Source: Aplectana chamaeleonis
Lineage: Eukaryota > Nematoda > Chromadorea > Rhabditida > Cosmocercidae
Length of the DNA stretch: 64,000 bases
Direction of reading: 5' to 3'
Assembly (NCBI GenBank): GCA_029168955.1
Contig: JAPDOI010000697.1
Coordinates: 1-64,000 of the forward strand
Shown here piece by piece: positions 9,325 to 19,735 of the stretch (position 1 is the first letter of the stretch; every line of letters begins with the position of its first letter). Under the pieces are notes generated by a model. It had not been told where the DNA came from. It saw nothing but the letters and a program-made list of their open reading frames with translations, and did no database searches. The position numbers and the translations under genes are program-made.

Positions 9325-12257
9325 GGGGCCGTGATTGCACTATAACAAGTGACGGTCTGGCTAACACTGCTCGCACTGCTGTCGCCCCGAGAGCGGCCGG
9401 ACAGCGGCCGAGGGGCGAACTGGCACCGGACAGGGACCGCGGTGCCAGTTGGCCCCTCGTTAACTGTCCGGGCGATTACGTCATAATTGGGAAGAGCCGG
9501 TCCCGCTCGGAGCGATGGTTTGCCTGAGCAGCTTCCCATTTCGCTGTTCGTTTTCGCAACGAGCCTTACTCATCTCTGAACTGCCTGAACTTCCCCTAGG
9601 CCTTAGTCATGCACCGACGGAATGGAAACGTCTCACGATGACGTTACCACAAATTGCTGGGTGGATTGGGAACTCGACGCGATATTGCAGACCGGATGTC
9701 CTTGGGCAGTTAATTGAATTCTGCCAGTACTTTTCTCTTCTATCGCGCAATCATTGCGAAAATGTTCTATTAATCCATCCTTCCTCTCATTGCCGTGATG
9801 CTCATAGCATTTTCCAAATATGTTAACAATTTTCTTCCCGGAAAACGATCAGCTGTTGGAACTTGGGGAAATTCCTACCGAATAGGTCCCGCGGCGACAG
9901 TTAAGTGCAAAGCGGTGCGGCGGCGCATATCGTGACTGCTCCTTGTGTTTTTCCGCACGCGTTTTTCTGTGCCAACTCTTCCTTTTTTGAAGCAGACCAT
10001 GCGCAGGAGGTGTCCATTAGTGACAGTTGCTTATCGTGCTAGTGTTTTCGCGAAGTGGTCCCGACTGAAAATCCACTTCCGGGACCGTGATCCTGCACAA
10101 TAAATCGCTTTGAGCCATGTTACAGTCGTTCTCGGAGCCGAACTTTCTGGTCCGCATTTGCGGAAGACGGCTGTTGCATCACGCAATAGGATGATAATCG
10201 TGCTGGGACCACTTCTGGACACAGCAGGATTCACTCTTTCTCCCAGCACGACTGTGGTCATCGTGTCGCCCCGTAGTTCGCGATTGCGGGTCGGAATTTC
10301 CGAGAACAGCACAGTCTATACGCGTAATGGAAAAAAGCGATTCCGCAAGGTTGGCGCATTTCCACTAGGCACACACTGTAGGTTGGAGCCAGGATCGACG
10401 GCAAAGTTGTGATTTCCTCCTGATTTTTTTGTTGAAAAACATCGAGAATGTTTGAAAAACGGTGAGTTTCCACCCTTTACGCAAACAATATTAGTATACC
10501 TAAAGTCTTTTACCATGGATACACGCACGAATAACAAAGGAAAAAATAATTTATTCTCTGTGATTTCCTTTTTATAATTCCCAATTTTTCTTGTTATGCT
10601 CGCATCTATGATATAAAGACTTTAGGTGTATTGATGAATAGTTTGATAAGGAGGGAAACTTTCCGCTTCTGCAAAGTTTTTCAGCGGTTTTCTTCCAAAA
10701 AATTCAGGAACAAAATACAACTTTCCCTTCGATTATGGCGCAACCTACGGTATGCTTAGTGAAAAATATGCAATCACAACAACTGCCTTCTTCCCCGTTG
10801 CCGTAGACTGTACTTTCTGTGGGAAAGATCACCTGTGGTCTCCGTATTCGACGTTTAGTCTCGACGCATGGACCAGGCGGCTGGCCGTGCGGTGTTGGCG
10901 GCGTTTCCGGGCCAATGGGGTTTGGATAGCGCCCCGAGGATCTACCGTCGCAGCCCCTTCCATTCATCCAGACTAAAATTATTACGTGAACTCTTTATAT
11001 GTTAATGAGCTGGCAGAATCACCGACGCACTCCGAATCCACAATACTGTCCTTATCGGAACAGAAAATTCACTCCGCAATTGCGGACGAGTGCTGTTACA
11101 ACATACGCAGCACGGAGGTAATTAAGCTACAACCGCATCGTAGTGGGATAATCTTTCTGCTGGCGTGGTGCAGGTGCGGTTGCTCTGCAATTTCCGGACC
11201 GCAATTTCGCTCCGATAAAGGTAGCATATTCTTCTGCCTGGATCAACAAATGTTCGCTGGCCTTTTCGTTTTTATCCTTGTTTTAGTTTTTCGTCCAGAT
11301 CGGCACACGACGGTTACTTGAACCATAAGCAATGTCGTTCCCTTCTAAACCTCCGCTTCGTCCATCGCGTGGCGCGTGGAGGCACTCAACGTATTGTATC
11401 TCATAATGTAAGAGTTCACAAGACCGCCGCGCTCCGATTCGCCTTACCATGGAAATGAACACCCAGTTTTTGTCAGAAATTCTTGAAGTGTGAAAGTGTG
11501 GAAAGTTTCCTGTTTTTCCTCAGAGAGTTGGAACCTCCAGATAGGTGGGAAATTTTGACGTGGGTGCTGGCAAGTATTTTTTCGGTCGGCTGGCAAGCTG
11601 CTCCACATCAACTGCCGTGAACATCCGAGACGTCGCGGGGCTTTCAAGCCCGCTCGCATGGAGCAGCTCATTGACTAGACATTTTGAGGCGGTCATATGT
11701 AAAGTGTGTCCGAATGAGACTCGGCCGTTGTACGAGGCAGGCGGCTGTCGCGTGCGCCGCTCCCGGACGAGCATGCGAAGCGCGACAGCGAGCCTTCCCC
11801 CGCAGCCATTGATGAGGCAGCGGGGCCGGCAGAGGCCGCTGTCAGCAAGTAAAACAATCAGTTATGCAGCCGAACGCCGAAAGGGGGGGGGCTGCAGCCG
11901 TTTGTCAGCACTCGTACGAAAGCGGCACGTGTGACGGCCGCCTGGCTACGCCTGCATGGTCGGCCAGTCTCATCTCAGACAGTTTAGGCACATACTCCGA
12001 GGAACCAAGCTTTAACTGATTTCGTGTCGGCGAGTGTGGGGAACCAGAAGCGGCGATTTCCTTTTTCTTTGAGCGAGCAACCTGCTCCACTACAAAACTC
12101 TGAAAACGATCATTGTGCACAATATTAATCTCCGTCTTTTACGCTCAGCTTCTACAAGCTGAGCCCAATCTCTTTGCGTTGAATCTGCAAGTAAAAATCC
12201 TGGCAGCGAATTCTGTCGTGAAACTGCATGTGAGAAGTGAACGTTGTGGTTAACCCG
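9325..12257 (+). repeat. Palindrome 2, left arm, outer part
   Basis: Reverse complement of 20093-22998, block for block: the ACTATAACAAGTGACGG end, the GGTGCCAGTT/CGGACAGTTAACGAG block, the GGGACCACTTCGCGAAAACA block, the GAATCACCGACGCACTCCGA block, and so on to CACAACGTTCACTTCTCACA. The arms differ mostly by one-base indels. Nested palindromic units lie inside the arm: 10120-10330, 11036-11235 (CCGCAATTGCGGA type) and 11697-11990 (GTGTCCGAATGAGACT type). Open frames within the arm are shadows of these repeats. Confidence 0.85.
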
Positions 12258-12269
12258 CTGAATAATGAT

Positions 12270-13120
12270 CTATCAGTAAGTGGTCTTCCACAAAAGAGGT
12301 TTGCTACGCTGTCAGAAACGTTCTAACAAAAGGGAACAATAATTGTTGAATGAGGAGACACAAAGTGAACACATATTCTATCAGGTGGAGTTTCGTTAAA
12401 GAGGCGATAGTTTGTTGATACCAGAAACGTTCAGACAAAGCGGAACAATAGGTGGTAGAATGAGGCAGAGTCTGACGTAAGTGAATAAGCTGGTCATTTT
12501 CGGAGACTGATTTTCCTGGCCGGGATACTTCTTAACAGCAAAAAACAAACCGTTGCGGTGTTCTACACGGAAGCACTCTGTGGTTCCAAAACTCGTCTTG
12601 ACTACAATGAGAACCGTTAAAAGTATGTGCATGTAAACCTAATACTTACCATCAGAATAGAAGATGATGCCAAAAACACAGACGGATTTGGTTAGGCTCC
12701 AGCTGCCATGAGAAGCGAAACCAAAGTGCAGCATCTAATGAGAATATTTTCTTATATTCTCAAGCCAACGAATAGAAGTCCATTCTTGGAAACCATTGAA
12801 CTCTTCCTCTAGAAGTACCAGCAACGGTTTGTTTTTGCTGTTAAGAAGTATCGGCCAGGAAAAATCAAGTCCTGAAAAATATTGTTCACTTTTTGTAGAC
12901 TCTCCTCATTCTACTTACCTATTGTTCCCTTTTTGTTGGAACGTTTCTGACGCCAGCCAAACTCTCTTTTGCTTGGAAAACCCTTTGATAGAATATTGTT
13001 CACTTTTTGTAGACTCCTCCTCATTCAACTTAATTATTTGTTCCCTTTGTTGAACGTTTCTGATGTCAACCAAACCTCTTTTGCTTGGAAGACCCTTTGA
13101 TAGAATTGTTCACTTTTTAT
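12270..13120 (+). repeat. Foldback unit with duplicated arms
   Basis: Inverted repeat with centre near 12690. Each arm itself holds two tandem copies of a unit of about 105 bp (blocks TTGTTCACTTTTTGTAGAC, ATTGTTCCCTTTTTGTTG, AACGTTTCTGA, CCCTTTGATAGAA): 12880-12990 and 12990-13100 on plus, and mirrored at 12280-12390 and 12390-12510. Inner arm blocks around GGTTTGTTTTTGCTG also mirror (12520-12570 and 12820-12870). A frame at 12640-12720 (minus) with a GTAAGT donor is probably incidental. Confidence 0.7.
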
Positions 13121-13244
13121 TGATATTACGAAGCAATATCCCTGAAAAATCTTCAAATAATTTTCGAATAGCATGGATTGCTATAATAATCAGTAAGCAA
13201 ATAAACTTGTTGGGCGCACGCTACAAATGAAGCGCCACTCACTT

Positions 13245-15456
13245 TCCACGACGTCCTGATGATGTCAGATGCTCCCATGCACTTGGCACCACCTTGGCAT
13301 CGACGTCCCGATGACGTCACCAGATGCTTTATGCGCACTGGCACAACCTTGGCACGACGTCCTGATGACGTCATCAAATGTCCTGTGTACTTTACATGAC
13401 ATCCTGATGACGTCATCAGGATGCCCTGTGATGTACTTTATATACGCACATAACCCAGCAATGAAGTCATCAGATGTCTCTGTAGTACTTTACATGACAT
13501 CCTGATGATGTCATCAGATGCCCTATGTACTTTATACTGACATCCTGATGGAAGTCATCAGATGCTCCTTATGTACTTTATGGCATGACATCCTGCAAAG
13601 CCAACAGATGCCCTATGTACTTCTTTACGATGATACCCTGATGACGTCATCAGATGCTCCTATGTACTTTAGCATGACACCCTGATGACGTCATCAGGAT
13701 GCCCTATGTACTTTTATGCATGACACCCTGATGACGTCATCAGATGCCCTATGTACTTTATAACATGACAAATTTCTGATGACGTCATCAGATGCCCTAT
13801 GTACTTTATGCGCATGACACCCTGCTGATGACGTCATCAGATGCCCTATGTACTTTATATGACACCCCGATGACGTCACTCAGGTGCCCTATGTATTCTT
13901 TTATGCATGACATCCTGATGACGTCATCAGATGCCCTATGTACTTTACATGACACCCTCGATGACGCCGTCATCAGATGCCCAGTATGTGATTTGATATG
14001 TGACAACCCTGATGACGTCATCAGGATGCCCTATGGTACTTTGAGCATGACAACCTCTGATGACGTCATCAGATGCCCTATGTACTTTCTTTACATGACA
14101 CTCCTGATGGCGCTCATCAGATGCCCTATGTACTTTTTACATGACATCCCTGATGACGTCATCAGATGCCCTATGTACTTATACATGACACCCTGATGAC
14201 GCTCATCAGATGCCCTATGTACTTTATATGACATCCTGATGAATCTATCAGATGCCTCTGTGTATTTTATATGACATCCTGATGACGTCATCAGATGCCC
14301 TATGTACTTTACATGACATCCTGATGAAGTCATCAGATGCCCTGTGTACTTTATATACACATCCTGATGACGTCACCAGATGCCCTATGTACTTTACATG
14401 ACATCCTGATGAAGTCATCAGATGCCCTATGTACTTTACATGACATCCTGCTGTGTCATCAGATGCCCTATGTACTTTATACATGACACCCTGATGACGT
14501 CATCAGATGCCCTATGTACTTTGATGACACCCTCGATGACGTCATCAGATGCCCTATGTACTTTACATGACACCCTGATGACGTCATCAGATGCCCTATG
14601 GTACTTTATGATGACACACCCTGATGACGTCATCAGATGCCCTATGTACTTTACATGACACCCTGATGACGTCATCAGGATGCTCCTATGTACTTTATAC
14701 ATGACACCCTGATGACGTCATCAGATGCCCTATGTACTTTACATGCGCCACACCCTGATGACGCCAATCAGATGCCCTATGTACTTTATGATGACACCCT
14801 TATGACGTCATCAGATGCCCTATGTACTTTACATGACACCTTGATGACGTCATCAGATGCCCTATGTACTTTGAGTGATGACACCCTTAATATGACGTCA
14901 ACAGATACCCTATGTACTTTTTATACATGACATCCTGATGACGCCATCAGATGCCCTATGTAATTTTTATATGACATCCTGATGACGTCATCAGATGCCC
15001 TAGGTGTACTTTTTACATGACACCCTGATGACGTCATCAGATGCCCTATGTACTTTACTTGACACCCTGATGACGTCATCAGATGCTCCTATGTACTTTA
15101 TGGCATGACACCCTGATGACGTCATCAGATGCCCTAGTGTACTTTACATGACACCCTTATGACGTCATCAGATGCTCCTATGTACTTTAGCATGACACCT
15201 TGATGACGTCATCAGATGCTCCTATGTACTTTTTACATGACATTCCTGATGACGCTTCACCAGATGCCCTATGTACTTTACATGACACCCTGATGGACGT
15301 CATCAGATGCCCGCTATGTACTTTACAGTGACAGTCCTGATGACGTCATCAGATGCCCTATACTTTACATGACACCCTGACGTGACGTCATCAGATGCTC
15401 CTATGTACTTGGCATGACATCCTGATGACGCTGCTCATCAGATGCCCCTATGTACT
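13245..15456 (+). repeat. Minisatellite A: 42-bp unit with CRE palindrome, about 50 copies
   Basis: The unit reads CATGACACCCTGATGACGTC then ATCAGATGCCCTATGTACTT then TA. Each unit holds a 14-bp palindrome TGATGACGTCATCA, whose centre TGACGTCA is the consensus CREB/ATF (bZIP) site; most units keep it intact. Copies near 13250-13650 are more diverged than the central ones. Units often carry single extra bases. Frames named by open reading are accidental products of the 42-bp (14-codon) period. Confidence 0.95.
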
Positions 15457-15804
15457 GATAGCCCGCGACCACTGGCAGTGGCCAGTGGTGAACGAGGAAC
15501 GAGACGAGGGAACGAGGATTGCGGACGAGTGGACGAGGACGAGGACGAGGACGAGAACAGGATAACGAGGGACGCAAGCTACAAGAAACGCGAATTTTAG
15601 CTAAGCTTCCGCCGATCTAACTTTGTTAATTTTCAATCGATTTGGCCCAAATTTTGTCAGCGGGTGTCTTCTATACTTTCCTACTTATATCCAGAAGGTT
15701 AGAAAATTTGTTTTACAGGTTTTATTAACTATTTTACCAAAATCTAAGTGATCACAAGTGCCAGGCAAAACCAAACCTCTCCAGCCGCTTCGCGGCTGGA
15801 GCGA

Positions 15805-16192
15805 TACAGCAGATCTATATTGGGATGTTTGTTATGGGTAGAATTCCGTGCCATCGAACATCGCGTTAAGAGTGCATGTTTATGTACCTGCATGTTGTTT
15901 TTAGTTCAGTTGAAATAATGCTACTTATTTGCAACGAATCGCATAAATACACTAGATCTATATTAGGGTTATGAACTTTCGAAAGTTTTCATCGCCTTAG
16001 AACAGTATTGAATAGAAACAAGTCATTGCATGGCATCACCTAATATGAACGAGAGTCATTCTAGCACGACTGACGTATGGCAACCGTACTGGACTGACAT
16101 CATTACATGCTCCAAGAGAACATAAACAACTACCTCTATTTCTCCTCAACTCTAATCCGCAGTTGAAGATAGCGACCACGATCAAAGCTGTG
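15805..16192 (+). repeat. Palindrome 2, left arm, inner part
   Basis: Reverse complement of 19682-20085: the blocks GATCTATATTGGGATGTTTG, GTGCATGTTTATGTACCTGC, TGCATGGCATCACCTAATAT and CTCCTCAACTCTAATCCGCA all mirror. The last 55 bases match the reverse complement of RTE-type coding sequence at 19682-19735, so the arm copied part of that retroelement. Confidence 0.8.
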
Positions 16193-17110
16193 TCCGCATT
16201 TTCTAGTAGAAGTAGATTGCAAATCTAGGTTGAAAATTTGGTTCCAAATGGTCCCATAGGGCCACAAAGTTTGAACATACATATTTATATATACCAAGGT
16301 TAACCCATCGACGTTCAAATTCCGTAGGAATATCAAGCCAAAATATCAAGCCAATCCGCACTCCGTAGCATCCGCGCGTGCGCCCAAAAATGAACATTGA
16401 ACCACTTTCACCACAATTTTTTCACAATTAAAAATCACCCACAATGAAGTGAATATCTGTTTTTGTCTTTTTCCTGCATTTGTTTTCACACAATATCACA
16501 AGGTTGCTGAGTTTACTTATTTATTTATTGTAGCCAAAGGCGCGAAAAATTCTTAGAAAGAACAAAGCATTAATAAACCACGATTGGCCGGGCGATACGA
16601 AAAAAAGAGGTTAGTAGCGGAAAAGCCAACGAAATTTGTGCTGTAAACGGTGCAATTATAGAAATGCAGTCAAGATTGTGATTTATTTAATATGTCGGAC
16701 TTTTCATATCTCACCAGACTGCCGACCTATTTGACCTCGATGGGATCTACTACCGCCTAAGCACGCAACTGGTTACCCATTCCCGAGCGGGCTCTGTATC
16801 TCAAGATCCTCTTTACACCGGGTCGGACCCAGGGCGATTGCGAAGGGAGGAAAACAGTCAGGCTAGCAGCAGTGAATGTGTCCGGTAGGTACTGGGATAG
16901 GTTTAAAAAATCCATAGTTCGGAGACTAATAGCACATATGGGGCATGTAACATCGGCAGGGATCCTGGAGAGACCTTGCGTTCCCCATCCGAGGTTAGCG
17001 CAAACTCCTATGTTATACCTATGTTATAGCATACGGCACCGAGTTTGCGCCACCCTTCAACAGTGAACGCGAAGTCTCTTCAGGATCCATGGCGACGTTA
17101 TACCGTTGCG
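16193..17110. repeat. Palindrome 2 loop: mixed repeats
   Basis: 16493-16513 (TATCACAAGGTTGCTGAGTT) is shared with the SINE-like sequence at 37833-37860. 16862-16926 (AGGCTAGCAGCAGTGAATGT...) is the reverse complement of 23012-23076. 16940-17105 is a palindromic MITE core with GCAGGGATCCTGG, AGCGCAAACTCC and GAGTTTGCGCC, related to the centres of the foldback copies at 1888 and 5600. No gene is seen. Confidence 0.6.
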
Positions 17111-18130
17111 ATTCGACCACTTGTTTAAGAAAGAATAGAAGGGAACATATATATGATAAAAAAGGAAAAAAAAGAAGCACAGATACGCGGATGTTACGTT
17201 ACTAGCTAATGTAACATAAAACTGTAAGACACCAGCACCGAAACTCGGGTAAATGAGAGATTATGCAAGACAATTTTCAAATCAATAATTCTTGGCCTTG
17301 CTTCTGTTTCGCAAAATAACTTCGGTAGCCACTGAAGATGATGGTGTTGCCATTCAGTCAACCATCTGCTGAAAAATCCCAGTCGAAAGCTCATTCTGTA
17401 AAAAAATACACGATGATTTGAGTCATAGCAAGTGTCTCAAGATGTGGGAGAACGGGGAAAATCATTTTTGTTGTGACCAGTCTTTCTTTCTAATAGATTC
17501 GTGAGTCGAAGTTTTTCCAATGTCTGCGGACAGAAGAAAAAGTCCGGAGATCGCTGGTCGTCCTATGATCACCAACATATAACCAATAATCCCTGGCGAT
17601 GAGTGATCGCGAGCCAGCGACAGCCGCATAAACACGGCCTGGTCAGCGCTGGTAACATCATCGCCTCCACCTACCGTCGCCAACAACCCTTCAAGCTGTC
17701 ACCATCCAAATCCGGGAAGGGGATGCCGCAGCAACGCCAGCAGCAACACCGACACAACGCCAAATTGACAACACCAGCGACGGAATGGAGAAATCCTGGC
17801 CCGTACTCATGATCGACGCACCCATGCGGTGAGGGTGAACGCAACCAGGAATCCCGCAACTTTTGTGCCCTCCACCTCCACTCCGCCCCTCCTCGGAAGA
17901 GCGAGTAGAGGCAGATTGCACGAAGTTTAGGGACTCCGCGCCACAACCACCCCGCCCCGCGGGCAAATCATTAATGAATCCAGGCCCTGAATCGTTCGAA
18001 TCACTAGAAATAGAAATTCGCTGTGTTATTGTTTTAACGAGGGAAGGACGCGAAAGAACAAAATCTCTTCGAGAAGAGTTCGAAAGTTTAGTGGTTCGGT
18101 TTGCTTGGCACGGACAATTAAGATGAAGCG
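17111..18130. other. Unassigned; overlapping open frames
   Basis: On the minus strand a strong acceptor (TATTTTTTTACAG, about 17398) is followed one base later by an ATG and a 62-codon frame that ends at 17206. Upstream on the same strand, 17462-17690 is open with a hydrophobic segment. On plus, 17600-17810 is open and Gln/Arg-rich (PQQRQQQHRHN), reminiscent of a retroelement ORF1, and would fit the CR1 and RTE pieces next door. I cannot choose between these and call no gene. Confidence 0.3.
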
Positions 18131-18134
18131 GTTG

Positions 18135-18715
18135 GAGTTGACCAATGAAAGTCAGTAGTCAGCCAAACTTTTGAGATTACATGTGGGATGAGTTTGGAAT
18201 ACGCGAGAGTTCCTCCATCTGAAAAAATCTGTGCTCAGTCTGTTCCAAAGCGGTACCACTCTTATGAGGAAAGAACCCTGATATGCATTCGTTGCGGGTT
18301 TTTCTGGTCTTATTCTATAGGGATGACCTCTTGACTATGATTGGAGAAAGTTCGAAAAGCGAGGGTAGAGTCAATCAAATTTCTTCCCATGTAAGTTTGC
18401 ACATAAGGTTGAAATCAATTATTTTGCGACGAAATTCTAATGTGTTGGTTTTAATGCTAAGTAGGCGTTGGTCATATGAAAACCCAGTGATGCCCCTCCT
18501 GAGAAAGCAGAGGTACGTGAAGCATTTTTGAACCTTCAAAACCTCAATGTCCTCTATAGGACTTCTTTTGTAAGAAGACCAAATAGGTGAAAAATACTCG
18601 AGTAAGGGCCTTACGTACAAAGCGAACAGCTGAAACAATTTTGAACGCTCTCACAAGGGAAGTGTTTAGAGTGTCAAACGCCTGGTACCGTTAGTATCTC
18701 TTGTGGCTCAATAGT
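18135..18715 (-). mobile_element. CR1-like LINE 3' fragment with inverted 5' piece
   Basis: The minus strand, with frameshifts, encodes the C-terminal part of a CR1-type reverse transcriptase: LYVRPLLEYFSPIWSSYKRS (the classic YVRPILEYCSPVWSP thumb motif) at 18580-18640, then YDQRLLSIKTNTLEFRRKI, and near 18160-18260 a terminal RVVPLWNRLSTDFF motif. The next 65 bases (18649-18715) read in the opposite direction (plus: LTREVFRVSNA), matching minus-strand CR1 sequence at 35160-35225. That inverted 5' end is the signature of twin priming. The fragment is dead: it has several stops. Confidence 0.75.
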
Positions 18716-19735
18716 CCAGTCCAGTCCAGTCATCCCGTTAGCTGGCGGCTGGCGGAGCAGGATGACCTCTCAACCAGTACACTGCTGTAGGTGCCATAGG
18801 AGCTCTTGTGGCCTTAACGATACGCTTCCATTCAGTACGAATCGCAGCAATTAATCTAGCATTAAGGACACTGCACCGTTGGGACTTCAGATCCGCCTCG
18901 ACTTGCTTCAACCACGTCTTTTTCGGGGCTGCTCTTTCAACCTTCCACAGTGCAGGGCGTTCTCTCCATACCAATCTGCGCGGAAGTCGGTTTGTTTCCA
19001 TTCTGCATACGTGTCCGAACCATCGCAGCCTTCTCGTTCAAATTTGTTCTTCGATCGTGGGCTGATGGTCGCAAGTGTCTCGGATGACGTCGTTCCGTAT
19101 TCGATCTCTCTCCTAAAGTTATCCCGAGGATTTGCCGCAAACACCGCGTTTGGAGGACCTCCAGCCTGCTGCGATCCGACTTCAGCAACGTCCATGACTC
19201 TGGCCCGTACAGTAGGATTGGCACTATGAGCGCGCGAAACATCCGGATCTTTGTTTTGATTGACACATTACCCTTCTTACATAAACACCAGCCCAGCGAA
19301 GCGAAAGCAGCCGACGCCTGCCCGATTCTGCACAGTACATATCTCCGATGTAGCCACTACCTTTCGCTCTTGCACCACCGATACGAGGTACTTGAACTCC
19401 TTGACTTGCTGAAGCTCAGCTCCCTCGAAGAACACAGAAGCACGTGAACCGCCTGACGTCATGACTTTAGTCTTCTCCCTATTAATCCGCAGCCCATACG
19501 ATTCCGTGATTTGTGTCATATCATTCAACAAAAGTGTGGCTTCCATGTCAGTATCGGTGAACACTGCGCTGTCGTCCGCAAACATCAAATCCGTGACAAA
19601 ATCGTTATCGCCAAATTGGACCCCTCTTCTATTTTCGAAGGTCTTTCTCATAATAGCATCGACCACGGTATTGAAGGAGCAGCTTTGATCGGTCGCTATC
19701 TTCAACTGCGGATTAGAGTTGAGGAGAAATAGAAG
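18716..19735 (-). mobile_element. RTE-like non-LTR retroelement fragment
   Basis: The minus strand carries, in three overlapping frames, reverse transcriptase motifs: LMFADDSAVF (catalytic FADD) near 19580, a YGLRINREKTKVM motif, FRALIVPILLYGPESWTLL near 19200, and a C-terminal NRLPRRLVWRERPALWKVER region at 18940-19000. Order and spacing fit the RT-to-C-terminus segment of an RTE/I-type LINE. The 3' end at about 18716-18735 has a short GGACT tandem repeat (minus strand), as RTE elements often do instead of poly(A). Frameshifts at about 19270 and 19000 break it. A 55-bp inverted copy of the 5' end of this fragment lies at 16136-16192. Confidence 0.75.

Larger units (their letters stand above)
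12258..15804 (+). mobile_element. 3.5-kb insertion in the palindrome arm
   Basis: The right arm runs straight from AACGTTGTGGATTAACCC into GATACAGCAGATC (reverse complement of 20055-20110), while the left arm is interrupted between these points. The insert holds a foldback unit (12270-13120), the CRE minisatellite (13245-15456), a GACGAG microsatellite (about 15495-15570) and a tail. The tail ends CCTCTCCAGCCGCTTCGCGG, whose stem CTCCAGCCGC/GCGGCTGGAG lies at the very end. The same tail and hairpin recur at 31560-31622, with degenerate forms near 60495 and 44025-44050. A 3' hairpin plus internal tandem repeats recalls Helitron/HINE elements, but no CTRR end is evident, so the class is uncertain. 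Confidence 0.55.

Noticed and set aside
13245..15456. Chain of small open frames on both strands
   Set aside because: All follow from the 14-codon period; frames break at random single-base changes and have no starts or domains in common.
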